From contig CM075102.1 of NCBI GenBank assembly GCA_037576195.1, forward strand, positions 45,008,745 through 45,072,744: a stretch of 64,000 nt of DNA, given 5' to 3'. Each line of letters begins with the position of its first letter. Position 1 is the first letter of the stretch. The translations under genes were made by a program, and so were the position numbers. Under the pieces are notes generated by a model, which ran no database searches, was not told the origin of the DNA, and saw nothing but the letters and a program-made list of their open reading frames with translations. The stretch comes from Phytoseiulus persimilis. Lineage: Eukaryota > Arthropoda > Arachnida > Mesostigmata > Phytoseiidae. Positions 10,489 to 23,760 of the stretch are shown here, piece by piece.

Positions 10489-12563
10489 GCGACAGCGGTA
10501 CGTGTCCTACCGAAAAATTCGTCCACGCGTGCCCAAGTTTCTCAGGAAGTTTGGCTAGGCTCTAGTACTACTAAAAATGGAGTGGACTGAGTTCGTAGAG
10601 CCGAGGAGAACCGAAGTCGGCACCTGCAGCAGTCAAAGCGCCTAATCCAGCCCGGCAAGCAGCGGCCGCTCGAGGGCAGCTGGGGGATTCGGAACTTGCC
10701 TACTCGGCAGTCCCGCTGCTCCTGTTAGTGGGCGGGAACACCAAGACCCGGACGAAGAGTGAGAAGCAGCGGGACCACCGGCTCGGAGCAGGAGAACAAC
10801 AGAACGCGAACTTTGCTCGAGAGCTTGCCTTTGTTGTAGAGGGTCTTGAGGTCCGGTCGTATGCCGCGTGCAGCGAGGCGGTTATGGGGCAACGAACGGA
10901 TTAATGAACACCTTCACACAATTGATGACTTTTGCCCCCTCAGCGTTCGCTGCGGATCGGCATCGATTCTCCCCACGCAGACCGCAAACTTCGCGATCGA
11001 ATCCCACTCTTGTTTCAACACTGAATAATATCGCCACGCTCCTGCACCGAAAGTCAAGTCGTGGCCTCCATCCCACGGTATCGCGTGCCCCGGCGAGATC
11101 GTCATCGCACGCATTCCAATATCGCACGGAAAGAAACGTCACATCACGGCAAGGACACCGCGGATGTGTGACAACTCCGTTGACGGCGCGAAAAAAACAC
11201 ATCGTTCGGCGTCCATTTTGTACATTTGTCTTGTTGCTTCGAGAGAGCGTTCACAATTCGAGGCCGTCGGAGTTTGAATGTGCGGCAGCGTGATGGATCG
11301 CGCTAAAATTCACATGATGATGACTCCGTGCCGTCAGCTGACCCCGCCTCCATCCTCCTCGGCCCGCGCATGACCCAATGTCTCGCAGACCAGGACTGTG
11401 TTCCGGAGTTCCGTTGAAAACTCAGTATCGGGAGTTTGGTGACACGCTCGGTGTTGAAAGCTCAGCGCGCACAGGCTCCATGCCGAGTCGCTCACGGCTC
11501 TTCAAACACTCGACTTCACCTCTCCCGCTCATTTCGCAAGAATATCCGATTGGAGAAGTCGCAGAATCAACGAATCAGGACGAATCATGGACCGAGTGCG
11601 GATTTGAACAGACTTGCGACATCGCGCGACTTCAATCTGAACTCCGATAAGAGCTCATGGACCGCGGGTGTGAGACAATGAACACCTGCGTCGCGTGTGT
11701 TCGCATAGAGTGAGCTCTAACGAAGCCTTTAATGATGCTGTCGTCGTTGGTGCTGCAGCAGCTGCCTCCGTCGCCGATGAGGACGTCTTTTCGTCGTTCA
11801 CTTCCCGCCCCCGTTCCTCTCCGTTCCCGGCGGTAGGGCCGCCTTCGTAGCTTCTCTTCGAGTCTCGGCTGCGTTCAAGGGGTGCATCTGTAGCTCCGTC
11901 CGATTAGGAGTTAATCGCTACCTGACCTTGCACGCTGCCGCACGGCCTTTTTGGCCCCGGGTTGGAACTCCGCGCCCCCGGAGAAGAGCGGCTTTGCCAA
12001 GCCGTTGGGTCCACGACAACTGCCGCAGCTGGACTCACTTGTGTGTCGAACGCGGGAACCAACTCGTTCGGTTGTTAAGCGCCGCCTCGCGTTAATTGGT
12101 TTCTATCTATTCACTTGGACTCTCCACCCGTGGCAGAGCGTGACCCGCTTTTCACTTCGTCCCGGACTGGTCCCCCAATCGTGACGGGGAGCGCTTCCGG
12201 TGCACGCTGTCTCACCCGGCTCTCAGTACGGTGCCCCATCCGGACACTTGATGAAGTCTCCGGGATGATGTTCCAGTGCCATTTCCCGGAACGATTCCGG
12301 CGAACTCATCGCGACATTTCTGCGCCAGAGGACCTTGAATACAGCTCCGAGTTCACGGCTGGGAGCCGCAGGAAAAAAGAAGAAGCAGCAGCAACTATAT
12401 CCGTGGCCTCCCTTAACTACTCATTGCTCGGCGCAGAGGCGTGTCTGGTGAGCTCTTTGTCTCTGAGGCGCTTCCGTTTTGCTCGCTAGCCTCCTTCCAA
12501 CTCGCGTTGCCTCAAGGGAGGCATAAATCCACGACAATTCAGTCCACCGTTACTCCGGGCGGT

Positions 12564-12597
12564 GTCGTCGTCGTCGTCGTCGTCGTCGTCGTTGTCG
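12564..12597. repeat. (GTC)n trinucleotide repeat
   Basis: About eleven units of GTC, with one GTT near the 3' end. It can be read as poly-valine, poly-serine or poly-arginine on one strand and poly-aspartate on the other, which creates artificial ORF segments there. Confidence 0.9.
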
Positions 12598-15500
12598 CGG
12601 AGCAAATGCGGAACGGCGCTAGCGGTTCTACGCACGCGGAGACTATCAGCGGGGAGACAGAGGTCCCTAAGAGGTGATGTTGTCTCCCTCCGAACTGACT
12701 CGCAATCGTGCGCGGTAGATCGAAAGCGAAAACAGATCCAGGAATAGTCGGGGGCCGACGACCTCCCGCAGCAGTATATTGTGCAAAACAGGCGCCGTCG
12801 ACTTCCAGGGCAGATCGACGCTTTCGAATTTTCGTCGGACCGGAACTCGAGACTGCTCACTCGGAGTTGGGGACGTGCGAGGAACAAGTGGAGCTTCGAC
12901 CGCGCTCAACTTGATGACGTTTAGGAAACCGAGCTCGGAGACCAGCCAACTCGCAGAAAGCTCAGAAGAGGAGATAAGCGCGGAGAGCGCGCTAATATCG
13001 GCGGGCTCGACTCTGCGTGAGGAATCGTATTCCCAAAGCCACGTCACTGAACAATACAGATACGGCTATCGCATATTCCTCGCTCCTCAAACCCCTAAGA
13101 GATCGGAGAGACACCGGCAGGGGCCGGCTACCGAGAGGACCGCAGCGTCGGCGGTGGAGCCGCCGTCAAGCGAGTCCCGGTTCACTCAAAATGGCCCATA
13201 TAGATAGATCCGAGGGTTCCTGCTGTTGACGTCGGTGATTCTAAATGCGGCCACACTGTTGCTCGGACCGCCAACAGAAGCAGTTCTCGCGCAGCCTGTT
13301 AAGAGCAGCTCGTTGGCGGCACTCAGAAGCAAGCCGCGACCCCCAACCGGCCTAAAAACTGTCGCTGGCGTAGGCCGGCGTCGCTCGGGCACGTCACGCC
13401 CAAAAATGCGTCGTCGATCGACACATGCTGGGTCGGGGGCAACGCTGAGCTGCTATGTTTGTCCGAGCGTTTGAGCTCCGCGCCAGGCAGGCCTTGATGG
13501 CGCAGGCTCGCGTTCCGAGCCGAACTCCGCCCCCCGAGCTCGAAACTTACAAGACGTCGGCTCTAACTGTTGTCGTAGAGACGTCGATGGAAAGTAGACC
13601 GCAACATCCATCGGCTCTTGCTCGATACTTGACTCGTGATGCGGAGCGAAGCACCATCTACTCCATGGGCTCGCTCGAGCGCTCGCCAATGCTGGGGGCT
13701 CGACTTACCCTGGAGCTTGCCCACTTAGGGTCCTCTTTGCCAGCCGACTTGCGTTCCTGATTGTGAGTCAGGAGAGGGACGCCGTTAATTCCTTGGGGAA
13801 CACGGTTCATGCAGACGCGTGGGGCTGGCTTAGGGCTGTGATCAAGGAATCGACTGGCTTCGCCAAGGATGTAACCGCCAAATGGAGAGAGTGGGGCCCG
13901 TCTGCGAGCCGGAATCAACGACCCCGCATTCAAGTGGCCAAGTCTCGAGTCGGCGGACCGCCGAACCGAGAGGGTGGAATAGAGCGATGAGGTAGGCCAA
14001 GAGAGTCCAAAGAATTCAAGCGTGCCGCTTCTAGCCGCCACACTCCAGTCGGTTCAAAGTTGTGCGCCGCTGCTCGAACGGTGTCGATGTTGCAGCCTGG
14101 CTCAGCTGCTGTTGGCGCCTATATCAGGGCTGAACACACCGCGAGCGCCTTCAAAGCTGGCGAGGGCCGCGACAGAGGTTCCCTGAACCTCGGCTACCAG
14201 GATATCAGAGAGGATGAAAACATTGAATATGAGTGGCAGGAGGATGGCAAAAATCTGACGTGGATATCAATGAACACCATGACATCACGCGCTTTACGAT
14301 GATGAACGCAGTCCAGGTTCTCACCAGATCAGAACAGAATACTCATTGACAGCTCCCATGAGCCCAGCATCCTGATCTCTCGGTGGAATTGTCACATCAG
14401 ACTCCAGCGATACGAGAACGGGATTATGGGGGAAATTTTTATTGATGATCCGGAGTATTCACCTGCGTCGAGAAGATACTTTTTCTCAGGATAACCGGGA
14501 AATTCAATGTATCGGGCCGACTAGTCTGCCCTGTAGATTGCCCTGTCTCTCCTTCAGTCGATGGAAAGACCTGATTCTTTCAGGCTTTGGATACTTTGGA
14601 TATTGTCCATGAGATAGGGTTTTATCCAAAGTTGACCGCACGGCCGCTGATGTCCAAGTTGCTGCTTTGAATTTAATTGAATATTTTCGGACGAAAAACC
14701 CTCACGGGTACGCCCCCGAAAATTTCGGATCGGCTTTGGATACGGAGAACGCGCGGCTCAGTTCAACAAACGTATCCGTTTGCACCTGAGCCTTGCAGTG
14801 CTACTTCTACCGACGTGCATCGGGGCGAAATCGTTTTTGTGGCGCAAAACTCAAGTTGAGTCCGAACTAGCTAAGAGAGCTGGAAGTTCCACGAACCTCC
14901 ACAGATCCGTCACCGAGAAACCCTTCGTTCATAACCAAGCGCACAATACGCAACCTGGTGGATCGACTCATATTCAAAAACCTCCACTATGCCAATGAAT
15001 TTATCCGTTCTCTCCGGTTGACCAGGACTCCTCCGCGTTCCTCAGGACTGAGGATCTCTCAGGAAAGGTCAGATGACGCATTGTGATCACTTGAATGGAC
15101 ACACGAATCCGCCTCCAGCCCTTCTCCTCGAACAACGATGGCGTTGTCACTAAAAATACAATCGCAGCGAGGAACTCAGAACTCCGTTCTCAAGTCGAGC
15201 ACGGATCACAACCACAAGATCAGCGAGGGGGCGGGAATATGTTCTTCCTCCCCAACTTTCTATTAGATGGAGTGCGCTCATATTCATGATTGCTTCAGTA
15301 GGACACCGGAAGCCTGTACAGTAGTCAGCTCAGTCGTCTAGGAGCCCTCCCCCTCTGCTGGCCCCGGGTCTCCATTCACTCAGATCGTTTGAAGACCATT
15401 TTGATTGTTATTTCACCCTCCCCTCGTCCGAAGTTTCATGGTTCGAGAGTGGACAGGATATTTCGATGGCATCCACGACGCTGTCGCAGAACAAAAAGCT

Positions 15501-17868
15501 TCGATAAAGACCGAATGCACTCCACCCCTTCATCCTGAAAAGAATGTCCATCTGAAAACGCGGGCCGGCAGGTCCTCGAGGTAACACTGACCCTATCTTC
15601 AGCCAAGTGGCGCCTGGTTGACGCTGAATCAACCCATGAATCGTTACGGGAAGTTCCCGAAATGGGCTGATCGCGGCTCAAATCTTTCACACATGGTTAA
15701 AAATCAGTCGGACATCGAAAATTTGTCGTTGAATTGAACAAGGTTGAGGTCACGAAGACTACCTAACCAAAGGGCGAATCTGACCATGAACTTGACCATG
15801 TCGAAAATTCAAAGGACGAGAGGGCGAAAAAACAGCCCGCGGAGAGGAACGGATGGGGGGCGATGAACAGAGTCCTGTGTAACCACACAACTGTGGTCAT
15901 TGCGGTACCGTCGACTCCTCGACGTCTATCTGTTCATGATCTGCCGCCGTTCTGTGATTCCCATCGAGTGCAAGTGAACATTCGAAACTGGAGAACCGGA
16001 TCGATTGCGGCCTGCCAACGCCATGTCCAGCTGGAAGCCTGCTCGTTTGGGCCTGGTTCTGGCGGCTCCAATTATACCAGTCGCACTGCTATTCGGCTCG
16101 TCTTATCAGAGACCAGCCGGCAACAACCAGAGGCCACCCGCCAGGAACACGTATCATGGTAGACTAGCGCGTGCTCGGCGGACGGGCTCTGTTCAAGTTT
16201 CGGTTATCGCGAGTGTTACTAGGGCGGTATGCGCAGCGATCCCGATAGGTCGCAGCGCAGCGCAATTCCCGACACGAGAGAATCTCGAAACGGGCCGGGA
16301 TTTCGGTCCGCTGGTCGCTCGCGCATTTCTCCGTAAGGACCTCCCGCTCGCGTCGGAGCAAGATGCCATTCGAGGCGCGATACGTTTGTGTCTCAGATAG
16401 ACAACGGGTTCCTTCGCCGACCGGATGCTCGTCCTACAACTGCCCTACTGAAAGTGACTGAGTCATATTATCACCATTATCACTCGAGCGGGAATCGAGT
16501 CAGCAAGCCGGCTAGCGAGCGTCTCCATTGTTATCGATATTTATCTCTGGCAATATCGTGAGCTGTATTTATGATTGTGCGTGCACACTGCGTCCGCGGC
16601 GTAGGCATCTGGGTAGGGAGCACAATTATTCATTTGGTATCTAGTTTCCTCTCAGAGCATCGATCGATTGCTCGGGCGCCTTGTTCCTTCGCTCCCGGTG
16701 GGTCTCTCTGTTCATCTTTTAATGCCCCTGGTCCTTATTCAGGAGCTCCCTGGCCTGTGGTCCCAAAGAGCTCAACGAGACGGCAGCGAATCTCTCCACA
16801 CGAACAAAGGGTGCAATGCATTAAGCTAGTTGCAACGCAACGCCGGATGACAGACTCCACAGAACGAAAGTGGCCACAATCTTCTACGGGGATCCCGTGC
16901 TCCCAGGGCAAGTAGTGCTAAGGAAAACGAGACCAGGCCCGAACGAGATGAAGGTCGCGTCGGAGCGGAGGCGGATGCAAAACGCGATGGAAGACTCTGA
17001 CCGAGGTTCGGAAGGAACGCTTCCCGCAGCGGAATCGAGATCACCGGTCCGGGAAAGACAGTTCACGAGAATCAAACATGGAATAAACCTCCGGGAATGC
17101 GGACGGACTGACGAAGGATGCTCACTACCTGGCGTGGGTTCGATGATGGAAAAGGCAAGTTCATGGAGCCCAGCGGAGCAAAGTTTTTGCTCGCCAAAAA
17201 GGACGCTTCAGAAAGGAGCGGTAACGTGGGACGGGGGCGGTCGAAAGCAGTGGGTCGGAAGGGGTGAGGGAAGGAGACGAACGTACGCACGGCGGAGAGG
17301 AGTGAGCGCGACGTGACCAAATCTCGCTAAGAAGTCTTATGATCCATTCCGACAGGAGCACCAGGCAAGCGAGCGGGCGGGCGACGCATGAGCACACGAA
17401 TGAAAGAACGCACCCAACCCACCGACCAGCCGGCCCACAACGGCAGTCACTCAGAGAACTCTCAACACGCAGCTTTTCAGGAAGAACGTGAAACGAACAC
17501 TTTGTTCCTGTTTTCGACGCGATCCAGATTTTCTTTCGCATCCCATCTCCCTGAGGTCTTTTGAATCTTTTCACCGCGTTCGGAGCTGCGGCGAGATTCC
17601 TCCCCCCGTCTAGGCACCGGGTTCTCGTAAGCTCTGCGAATACTTCTCGGCGTGCTGTGATAATGATTTGAGTACGTGGCTGAATTGGGTTCCTATGGTT
17701 CTCTGTTGACGGACCTCCCCGCGGTGGAACTTGGTTCGAGCGAGGTGATTTCTGCCGAGAACGATCCAGATCATCCAGGTCCACACGAAAGGAGATAAAT
17801 TCTAAAAACTTGACTGAGCCCGACTGTCCGCCCCAACTGTCGTCAATTTTAGTTTTACCATAATTAAC

Positions 17869-18942
17869 ATGGTTGCCGTGACCTCTACGAATGCCCAGTC
17901 ACGTGAAGTTCACAGAGTCAAGGTCCATCTGATGAAGGTCATACTGCGCGTCGGTCTTATCGTAGGGGACCCTTTCTCAAGGTCCGCAAGTCCTAAAGAG
18001 CTTCGGCGTGCAGCCGTGACCGGCTCGAAACCGCTCGCGAGGATAACTGCGTCATGTCTATTGGTATCGCCCTCCAAACTCGAAAAAGTCGTTTGTGCTC
18101 TTCATATTCAGGTGCTATTCTCGTTGATGCTCGGAGCAGGAGAACAGACAGTTCGTACCATACCCGAGATTGAGAGAGAGAGAGAGTTTTTCTGGCCCCA
18201 GAAGTACGTGCTCGCACTCCACGCAACAAACAACTCTACGACTGTTCGTAGATCGGCGAGTCAACGTGCCAGGAGAGTCATGCCGTCGGATCGAGTACGG
18301 GCTTGTGGCTTTCTCCACCAGCCTAGGTATGTACATACGATGATGAAATTCGCGTGGCCAGGCACGCGAACGCAATCGCAGAGATGGCACCGACTGACTT
18401 CCCTCGAGGAAACTGGAATTTCCAAGCGTATATCCAGCTGTTCTCCTGCGATTGTTTGCAACAAACAATCGCGTTGCAAGCTCAGGATGGGAGTTATCCG
18501 CGCGAGGAACAGACAGGTAGTCAGTCAAGCAGCTATCAGGGATAAAGACAAAACGCTATTGTTCTCGTCTTCCCTCGCCCGTTTTTCCTTCCAACTCCGT
18601 TCGAATTCAACCGAGTGGAATTTCCTCCGTCGACTTCGAGTCGCTTTCCGTTCGCCAGTTTGCTTGCCTGACTCTGTCGATCAGGGCCTCGGCGTTCTCG
18701 TTACTACCTCCGTTGGTCTCGTGCATTATTTTCGATCCGGTAGCGCCGAAATTCGGGATCCAATTATTATTTTTCCGAACGAATCAGCGCTGGGTTCTCC
18801 CTGCGATGACGTTCCTGATCTATTTACCCGGACTGTGGCCGAAGCGAGGGGGGGAGGAGTTCGGTGCCCCTCCGAGGTCACAAGAAGAACAACTCACCTG
18901 AAAAAGAATCTCTCTGTAAGCCACGTGCAAGCAAGAGGATGA
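17869..18942 (+). CDS. Long uninterrupted ORF, 357 codons, no recognised domain
   Basis: The longest closed open frame in the window starts at an ATG with a favourable context (AACATGG) and runs 357 codons to a stop. By a rough estimate from composition, a frame this long is unlikely by chance in 64 kb. However, the translation is rich in arginine and serine, has no signal peptide, conserved block or repeat I recognise, and shows no strong third-position bias. Long antisense frames overlap it around 18.1-18.5 kb. It also contains a perfect palindrome at 18448-18472 and a GA repeat near 18171. It could be an orphan gene, a decayed mobile-element frame or chance. Confidence 0.2.
   Translation: MVAVTSTNAQSREVHRVKVHLMKVILRVGLIVGDPFSRSASPKELRRAAVTGSKPLARITASCLLVSPSKLEKVVCALHIQVLFSLMLGAGEQTVRTIPEIEREREFFWPQKYVLALHATNNSTTVRRSASQRARRVMPSDRVRACGFLHQPRYVHTMMKFAWPGTRTQSQRWHRLTSLEETGISKRISSCSPAIVCNKQSRCKLRMGVIRARNRQVVSQAAIRDKDKTLLFSSSLARFSFQLRSNSTEWNFLRRLRVAFRSPVCLPDSVDQGLGVLVTTSVGLVHYFRSGSAEIRDPIIIFPNESALGSPCDDVPDLFTRTVAEARGGGVRCPSEVTRRTTHLKKNLSVSHVQARG
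18448..18472. repeat. Perfect inverted repeat, 11-bp arms, 3-base spacer
   Basis: GCGATTGTTTG is followed by CAA and then its exact reverse complement CAAACAATCGC. It could form a hairpin in RNA or bind a dimeric factor. The core TTGTTTGC resembles a forkhead-type site on each arm. Confidence 0.75.
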
Positions 18943-21900
18943 AATCGTAACACGGGGGAGGAGAGGGCGGGGTTACACCGCTCCGGTGGACAATCGACAC
19001 ACGGAGATCCTCGTCGAATGGGAAAACCACGACGCTACATCGCCTGTTGTGACACCGGGTGGGGGGCGAGCCGATTCACGTCGTCTTCAACTCGTTCAGT
19101 GGTCCGCTTGCAGTTGGGCTTGCGATATGAATGACGAGGGGAGTTCCAAACAGCGGGCCAAGCACGAGGGAAAAAGCGAACGAATGGGTCCGTCGGGAAT
19201 CCGGCCACACGCTCGCGGGGTTTCCACTGCGGATCGCTCATTTCTCGCCGAACGGAGGTCAACTCTCTCTGGAGGAAGTCCATTGTCCTTGGTAATACAT
19301 TTGGGCCGCAGGGATCGCAGTCAGTCAGGCAGGCTATTTAGTTAGCGACCTGCTGCAGTTCCCTGCCGTTAGGGACCGGAACCCGCGCGAGCATCGCAGC
19401 ATGAGTGAGTCCGTCCGGCCGGCCGGCCATCGTTTGCTTGTTTGCTCGTAGCCACGATGAGTTCCATATTGTCTGAGCGGGGAAGGAACAGCGAGAGATC
19501 ACTTCTGTTCGTCTGCACAATGATTGCACGTGTCTCGAGGGTGAGCAGAGTGGCTCACGAGCAAGGCGAGCCGAGGCAAGACGCAGCACGGCCAGCTTAG
19601 ATACGAGTTGATGGATTCTAGGTGCTGCCAAATGACTCGTGAAGGCGGCGGAGTGAGTGAGCGACTGCCTCACTCGCTGGTTTGCTTTCGAGGCCGGTTG
19701 AGTGAGCCGACCAACAAGGCAAGTCGTCCAGAGAGGGATCCGCAGCACGACACAACCGTTCTCCTCGAGGATACTTCGCTTTCTAGAATACCAGCCGCGA
19801 GTCAAGTCGCTCAGTCAGCCCGGGCGGCCGATCGGCGGAACGTGTCCTGAGTACGCACCCCCGCCTCCACAACCCCTCGTTTGTGCGTGCTTCAGGAGGT
19901 TCAAGAACCACGCTACACTTCGAGCGTCATAGCTGGAGCTCGTGTTGGAACTCTGCTTTCGAAGCAGCGGCCACGCTTTGAAACCCACTTCCAGGTCCCC
20001 AGTCGTGGATATCTGGGGTTAGAGCCTGGATTCGACAAGAAAGTGCACGAAGTATTTCCCAGTGCACCACGGTTCCCTTCGCACTTCGTTGCATAAGGTT
20101 CTTAAAACTTTGCGAGCTCATCGAACTATCCGGAGTGAAACGTTTGCTCAAAGAACCAAAGAGCTGTATAGTAGACCCGTTGCGAGCGTTCACAGCACAT
20201 CTGGTTTTAAGCTGCGCTGATGCTGAAAGTTTGGGGAGAAGTTTTCTAGCCGAGCCGAATACTCGCGCGCGATGTTTTTCTCGGTATAAATTTCCTGCCA
20301 TGCCCTGCCGGCTCTCCACGAACGCCTCGATAGGAAAAACACAACCGTGTACTCGCACTCGCTTAACCTTGTTCGGAGTCTCTGGTGGCATGCGTTGCGA
20401 GGGACTTCTGGAGAACACGACGAGAGCAAGGCTCTCTACGCGGCGCGTCTCGCCGCTGTGAAGCTAAGTGTGAGGTGCGAAGAACAGCGGTGGAAAAAAA
20501 TCCCCAAGCAGAAGATACGGAGATCAAGATAGAAGAGGATGGAGAGCGTCCCCGAACGGACCTTTCATTCATCAACTCCCCCGCAGGAGGACGCTACTGA
20601 AAATTTGCGCTTCACCGTAGGCGTTGAATGGAGCCGGTTTTCTTTTTGTGATCCCGCCGTCTCGGCTCCCACGGTGAACCCCAGACGCCTCGTCGGACGT
20701 ACGGCTGCACCCTCGTATCCTGTTTCCCCTCTGTCGCGGCCGTTTCACCCCCCCCCCCTCCGTAATCCCCATTTGGTCTACGCTATTCCCCCTCCCCCCT
20801 TTTGCCCTACACCTCTCTCGGCCCAGTGGGGGCTTCACGTGTGAAAAGCCAGACGGGAGAAGGGGGGAAGTTCATGTCGGCCGAAGGGTGGATACATGGA
20901 GAAGATATGTCGTCTAATCTAATGGCCCTGCGCGCTGCACGTCGAGATGGAAGAGAATCGGCGCGAGCTCGAGGGTGGAATGGACGGGTGGGGTTTTGTC
21001 ATTGCGACCGTAACTGTCGGAGATATATACAGACGCTGCAGTGACTCCCTCACCCAGCGGGCGTGTGCGGGACAGGTCGCCGCTTCGCACTGGCTCAGCG
21101 AGAAGAAACTTGAAGAACTGCCGCGATCCATTCTTGCGCCGGCAGCTCACGTTCTTGGTCGGAAGGCTCTCCGAGACCGCGTGAACGGGATACCACGGAG
21201 CTTCTCGATCACGCGCAAAATCCAACATGGCTCATAGCTCAAAGTCTTCTTACACCAATGACGTTACATCTGGATGGAGGTCGACCCGATGAACTAATTT
21301 TATCTGCTCGCTGAATGTGCTCATGATGACGTCGATTTCTCGATTCGCTTTGAGGCAAGGGAACTTCGCCAGACAACGGCTAAAAATAAAACTTTCAAGT
21401 CGCAATCTTCTTGGGCACAGCAACAGCAGCCCGGGCGTATAATTCAGCTGCTTTTCCGAAGCTAAAATTAAAAGTCCCAATGAGGTCGTTCGTGAGGCCT
21501 GCTCCAGCTGGGCAGTCGTTCGATATCTCCTCCAGCGGCTGCTTCGTTTGTTTCTCGGTGTCGATCCAGGCCGGATCAGACTGGAGGACTTGATTCAAGA
21601 TCAGTGAGAATTGGGCTCTTCACCGCCCTGACCCTCGGAGCCGAGACCTTATCCAGACGTTCCCCTCTTCGTTCTGAAAATACCCAACTTAAATTTCGCA
21701 GTCCGGCGGTATTCTGACGGGGGGAACCGAGAGCGTAATGCAACGCCGAGGAATGGAACATCCACAAAATCAGAAAGTATAGACGTCCGAGAGCTGCCCA
21801 GCGCGAGGTTTAGGTTTATTTTCCCCGGCGTCTTTTTCCTTTACGCGACTTTCCTCATCATCGCTGGCCTCTTCGAATCCGAATCTTGCGATGATTCTCC

Positions 21901-22275
21901 GACCTTTCCCCTCTGCGTCCCGTCTGAAAGACTTTTATTCTTGGCCTCGTCCCCCAACGAGTATTCATGCGTTCTCGCAGCGTCCTTCCTCGATGTGGGC
22001 ACGATCCGCGCGACCTTCATCTTGGGCGAAATCCATCCAGCGGAAGGCTGCATAAAAATCCTCGAAAATTGGTGCAACCGGCACCAGCGGCAAGTCGGTC
22101 TGCCTCCCCGCCTGCTTGCAAGCGCCTTTGCACGTCGATTCTCCAGACTGGCACGGACGACACTATCGAGTCACAGTTTTTTCGTCACTGCCAAGTCTCG
22201 TTTTCATCGAGTGATGACGTTGTTCGTCGCGTCCGCTCCTCGTGCATCAGAGCTCGTGGGAAGCTCACGAATGGC

Positions 22276-22309
22276 GTTATCCGTTATCCTTATCCGTTAT
22301 CCTTATCCG
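22276..22309. repeat. Short tandem repeat, 13-base unit GTTATCCTTATCC
   Basis: A truncated unit, GTTATCC, is followed by two complete copies of GTTATCCTTATCC. The GTTATC core resembles GATA-factor sites on the reverse strand (GATAAC). Confidence 0.8.
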
Positions 22310-23683
22310 AATCCTCGCCTCGCTAGAATCTGAAGTTCGTTTGGAAGTAGTAACTGGAGTTCAAACCCACTTGAGAACCGTCCACATATCCCGCCTCGAT
22401 TTCTAAACCAGTGTATCTCAGGACCCTCCGGGAGCGCGGCGCTCAACTCTGAGAAGATTTTCGCTCGAATCGCGGAATGCTACGCAGAGACTCCTTTACA
22501 AAGGAAAAGGAAGCCTCCGGCGATACCAGTTTGTGCTTGTACTAATCTTGAATCTCTTGTCCTGGCTCAATCATGGTTGTCTCTGGACCAGGCTCTTCTC
22601 GAGTTTCAACAGGTGTAGCTGAATAACTCAAGAGAGCGAGTCTTACTTCAAGAACGGCTGTATCATAGCTGGGAAGACAGATAAATAGAGACTTCCGTTT
22701 GAGGCCGAAATGCTATAATTTCAGCAGAAATCCGCACGACACGGGTGGAACCATACGTTCTGTAGAGGATTACCGAGCTTTGGTGTACATATATTCGTGG
22801 TGGTCAACGTCAGTCGGAAATTTCGCCATCCTTCATTCTTCTGCTCATCATTCGATGAAAAATGGTGAGTTTCGATTCCTTCGAGGACAAAAAAGGTGGA
22901 GGAGCTCAATTTTCGGGCGAAAAAAAATGTCGGGATCAACCCGGCATCTCCATAGTCGGGTGGTTCGCACCACTCTGGGAACTTTTCGCCATGAGGAATT
23001 TTCGTGATGCTGATGCGATCGGTCGTCAGTTTCGTGGAATCTCTGGCCGCATCGGACAGACTGATACGGAATCGATCGGTTGACTCAAGACGTTCGTCTG
23101 GCAGTTTTTTGAAAAACTTATAGAGAAAAGGTATTTCCTAGAAAATGAAACTCTCGACGATTAACGCGAAAGGAGAGGAAAATATGAGGCATCTACCCAG
23201 CTCTCGATCGCGAAGGAAATCGGACCGTTCTCCACCGAGTAATGAGAGAAAATAATGAAGGGTGAGAGAAGTTCCGACTCACGTTGACCACTTTGTATCA
23301 ATATGTATGTATCTACACTCTCCTGGATGATAACCGCACATTTCGAGGGTTTCGGGACCCATCCCTATCATAACCGCAGTTTGATACGAACGTTCGAAAA
23401 CTCGGGAGCTGCTTGAAGTGGGAGAACCTAGCGGCGGCGACCAGGAGCGTCATGCGACGCAGAACTCACAGCCTACAAGGTCATCGCCAGAATCGATCGA
23501 CAGAATCGTTCGTGATGCGTCAACTAGAATGTTCGATCACTCGCCATCGATCTCTTGGGATCGATCCACTAAGTTAAGCGTTCCCACTTCTTTGTGGGTG
23601 ACAACTCCGCGGCAAGAGAAGCAGGACGGAATTTGGAGCCTATGCATTCAACTCGGACAACATGTTGAGTGAGCATACACCCG

Positions 23684-23760
23684 ACCAGATGGCTGAGTGG
23701 TCTGCGTGTCCACACCGAGCGTGAGCGTACAACTCAGGTCTCACCGCGTTTTCGTCTCCA
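23684..23760 (+). repeat. Possible tRNA-derived (SINE-like) relic with A box
   Basis: TGGCTGAGTGG at 23690-23700 matches the RNA polymerase III A-box consensus and the serine/leucine tRNA D-arm, and is followed by TCTGCGTGTCC as in tRNA-derived SINEs. No B box (GGTTCGANNCC) follows at the right distance; the closest is the poor GGTCTCACC around 23738. No cloverleaf can be drawn, so this is not a functional tRNA and may be coincidental. Confidence 0.25.

Larger units (their letters stand above)
8494..17868. other. No gene recognised; noncoding with microsatellites and possible regulatory sites
   Basis: Frames up to about 140 codons occur on both strands and overlap; none shows a known motif or persistent codon bias. 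Items of note are a GTC trinucleotide repeat at 12564-12597 and three kappaB-like sites at 10016-10488. From about 14.3 to 15.9 kb the DNA is visibly more AT-rich than the flanks. Confidence 0.5.

Noticed and set aside
14060..14302. Plus-strand 80-codon frame with an Ig-like YEWQEDGKNLTW
   Set aside because: One short resemblance, with no paired cysteines and no clear donor after it. Too weak to call an immunoglobulin exon.
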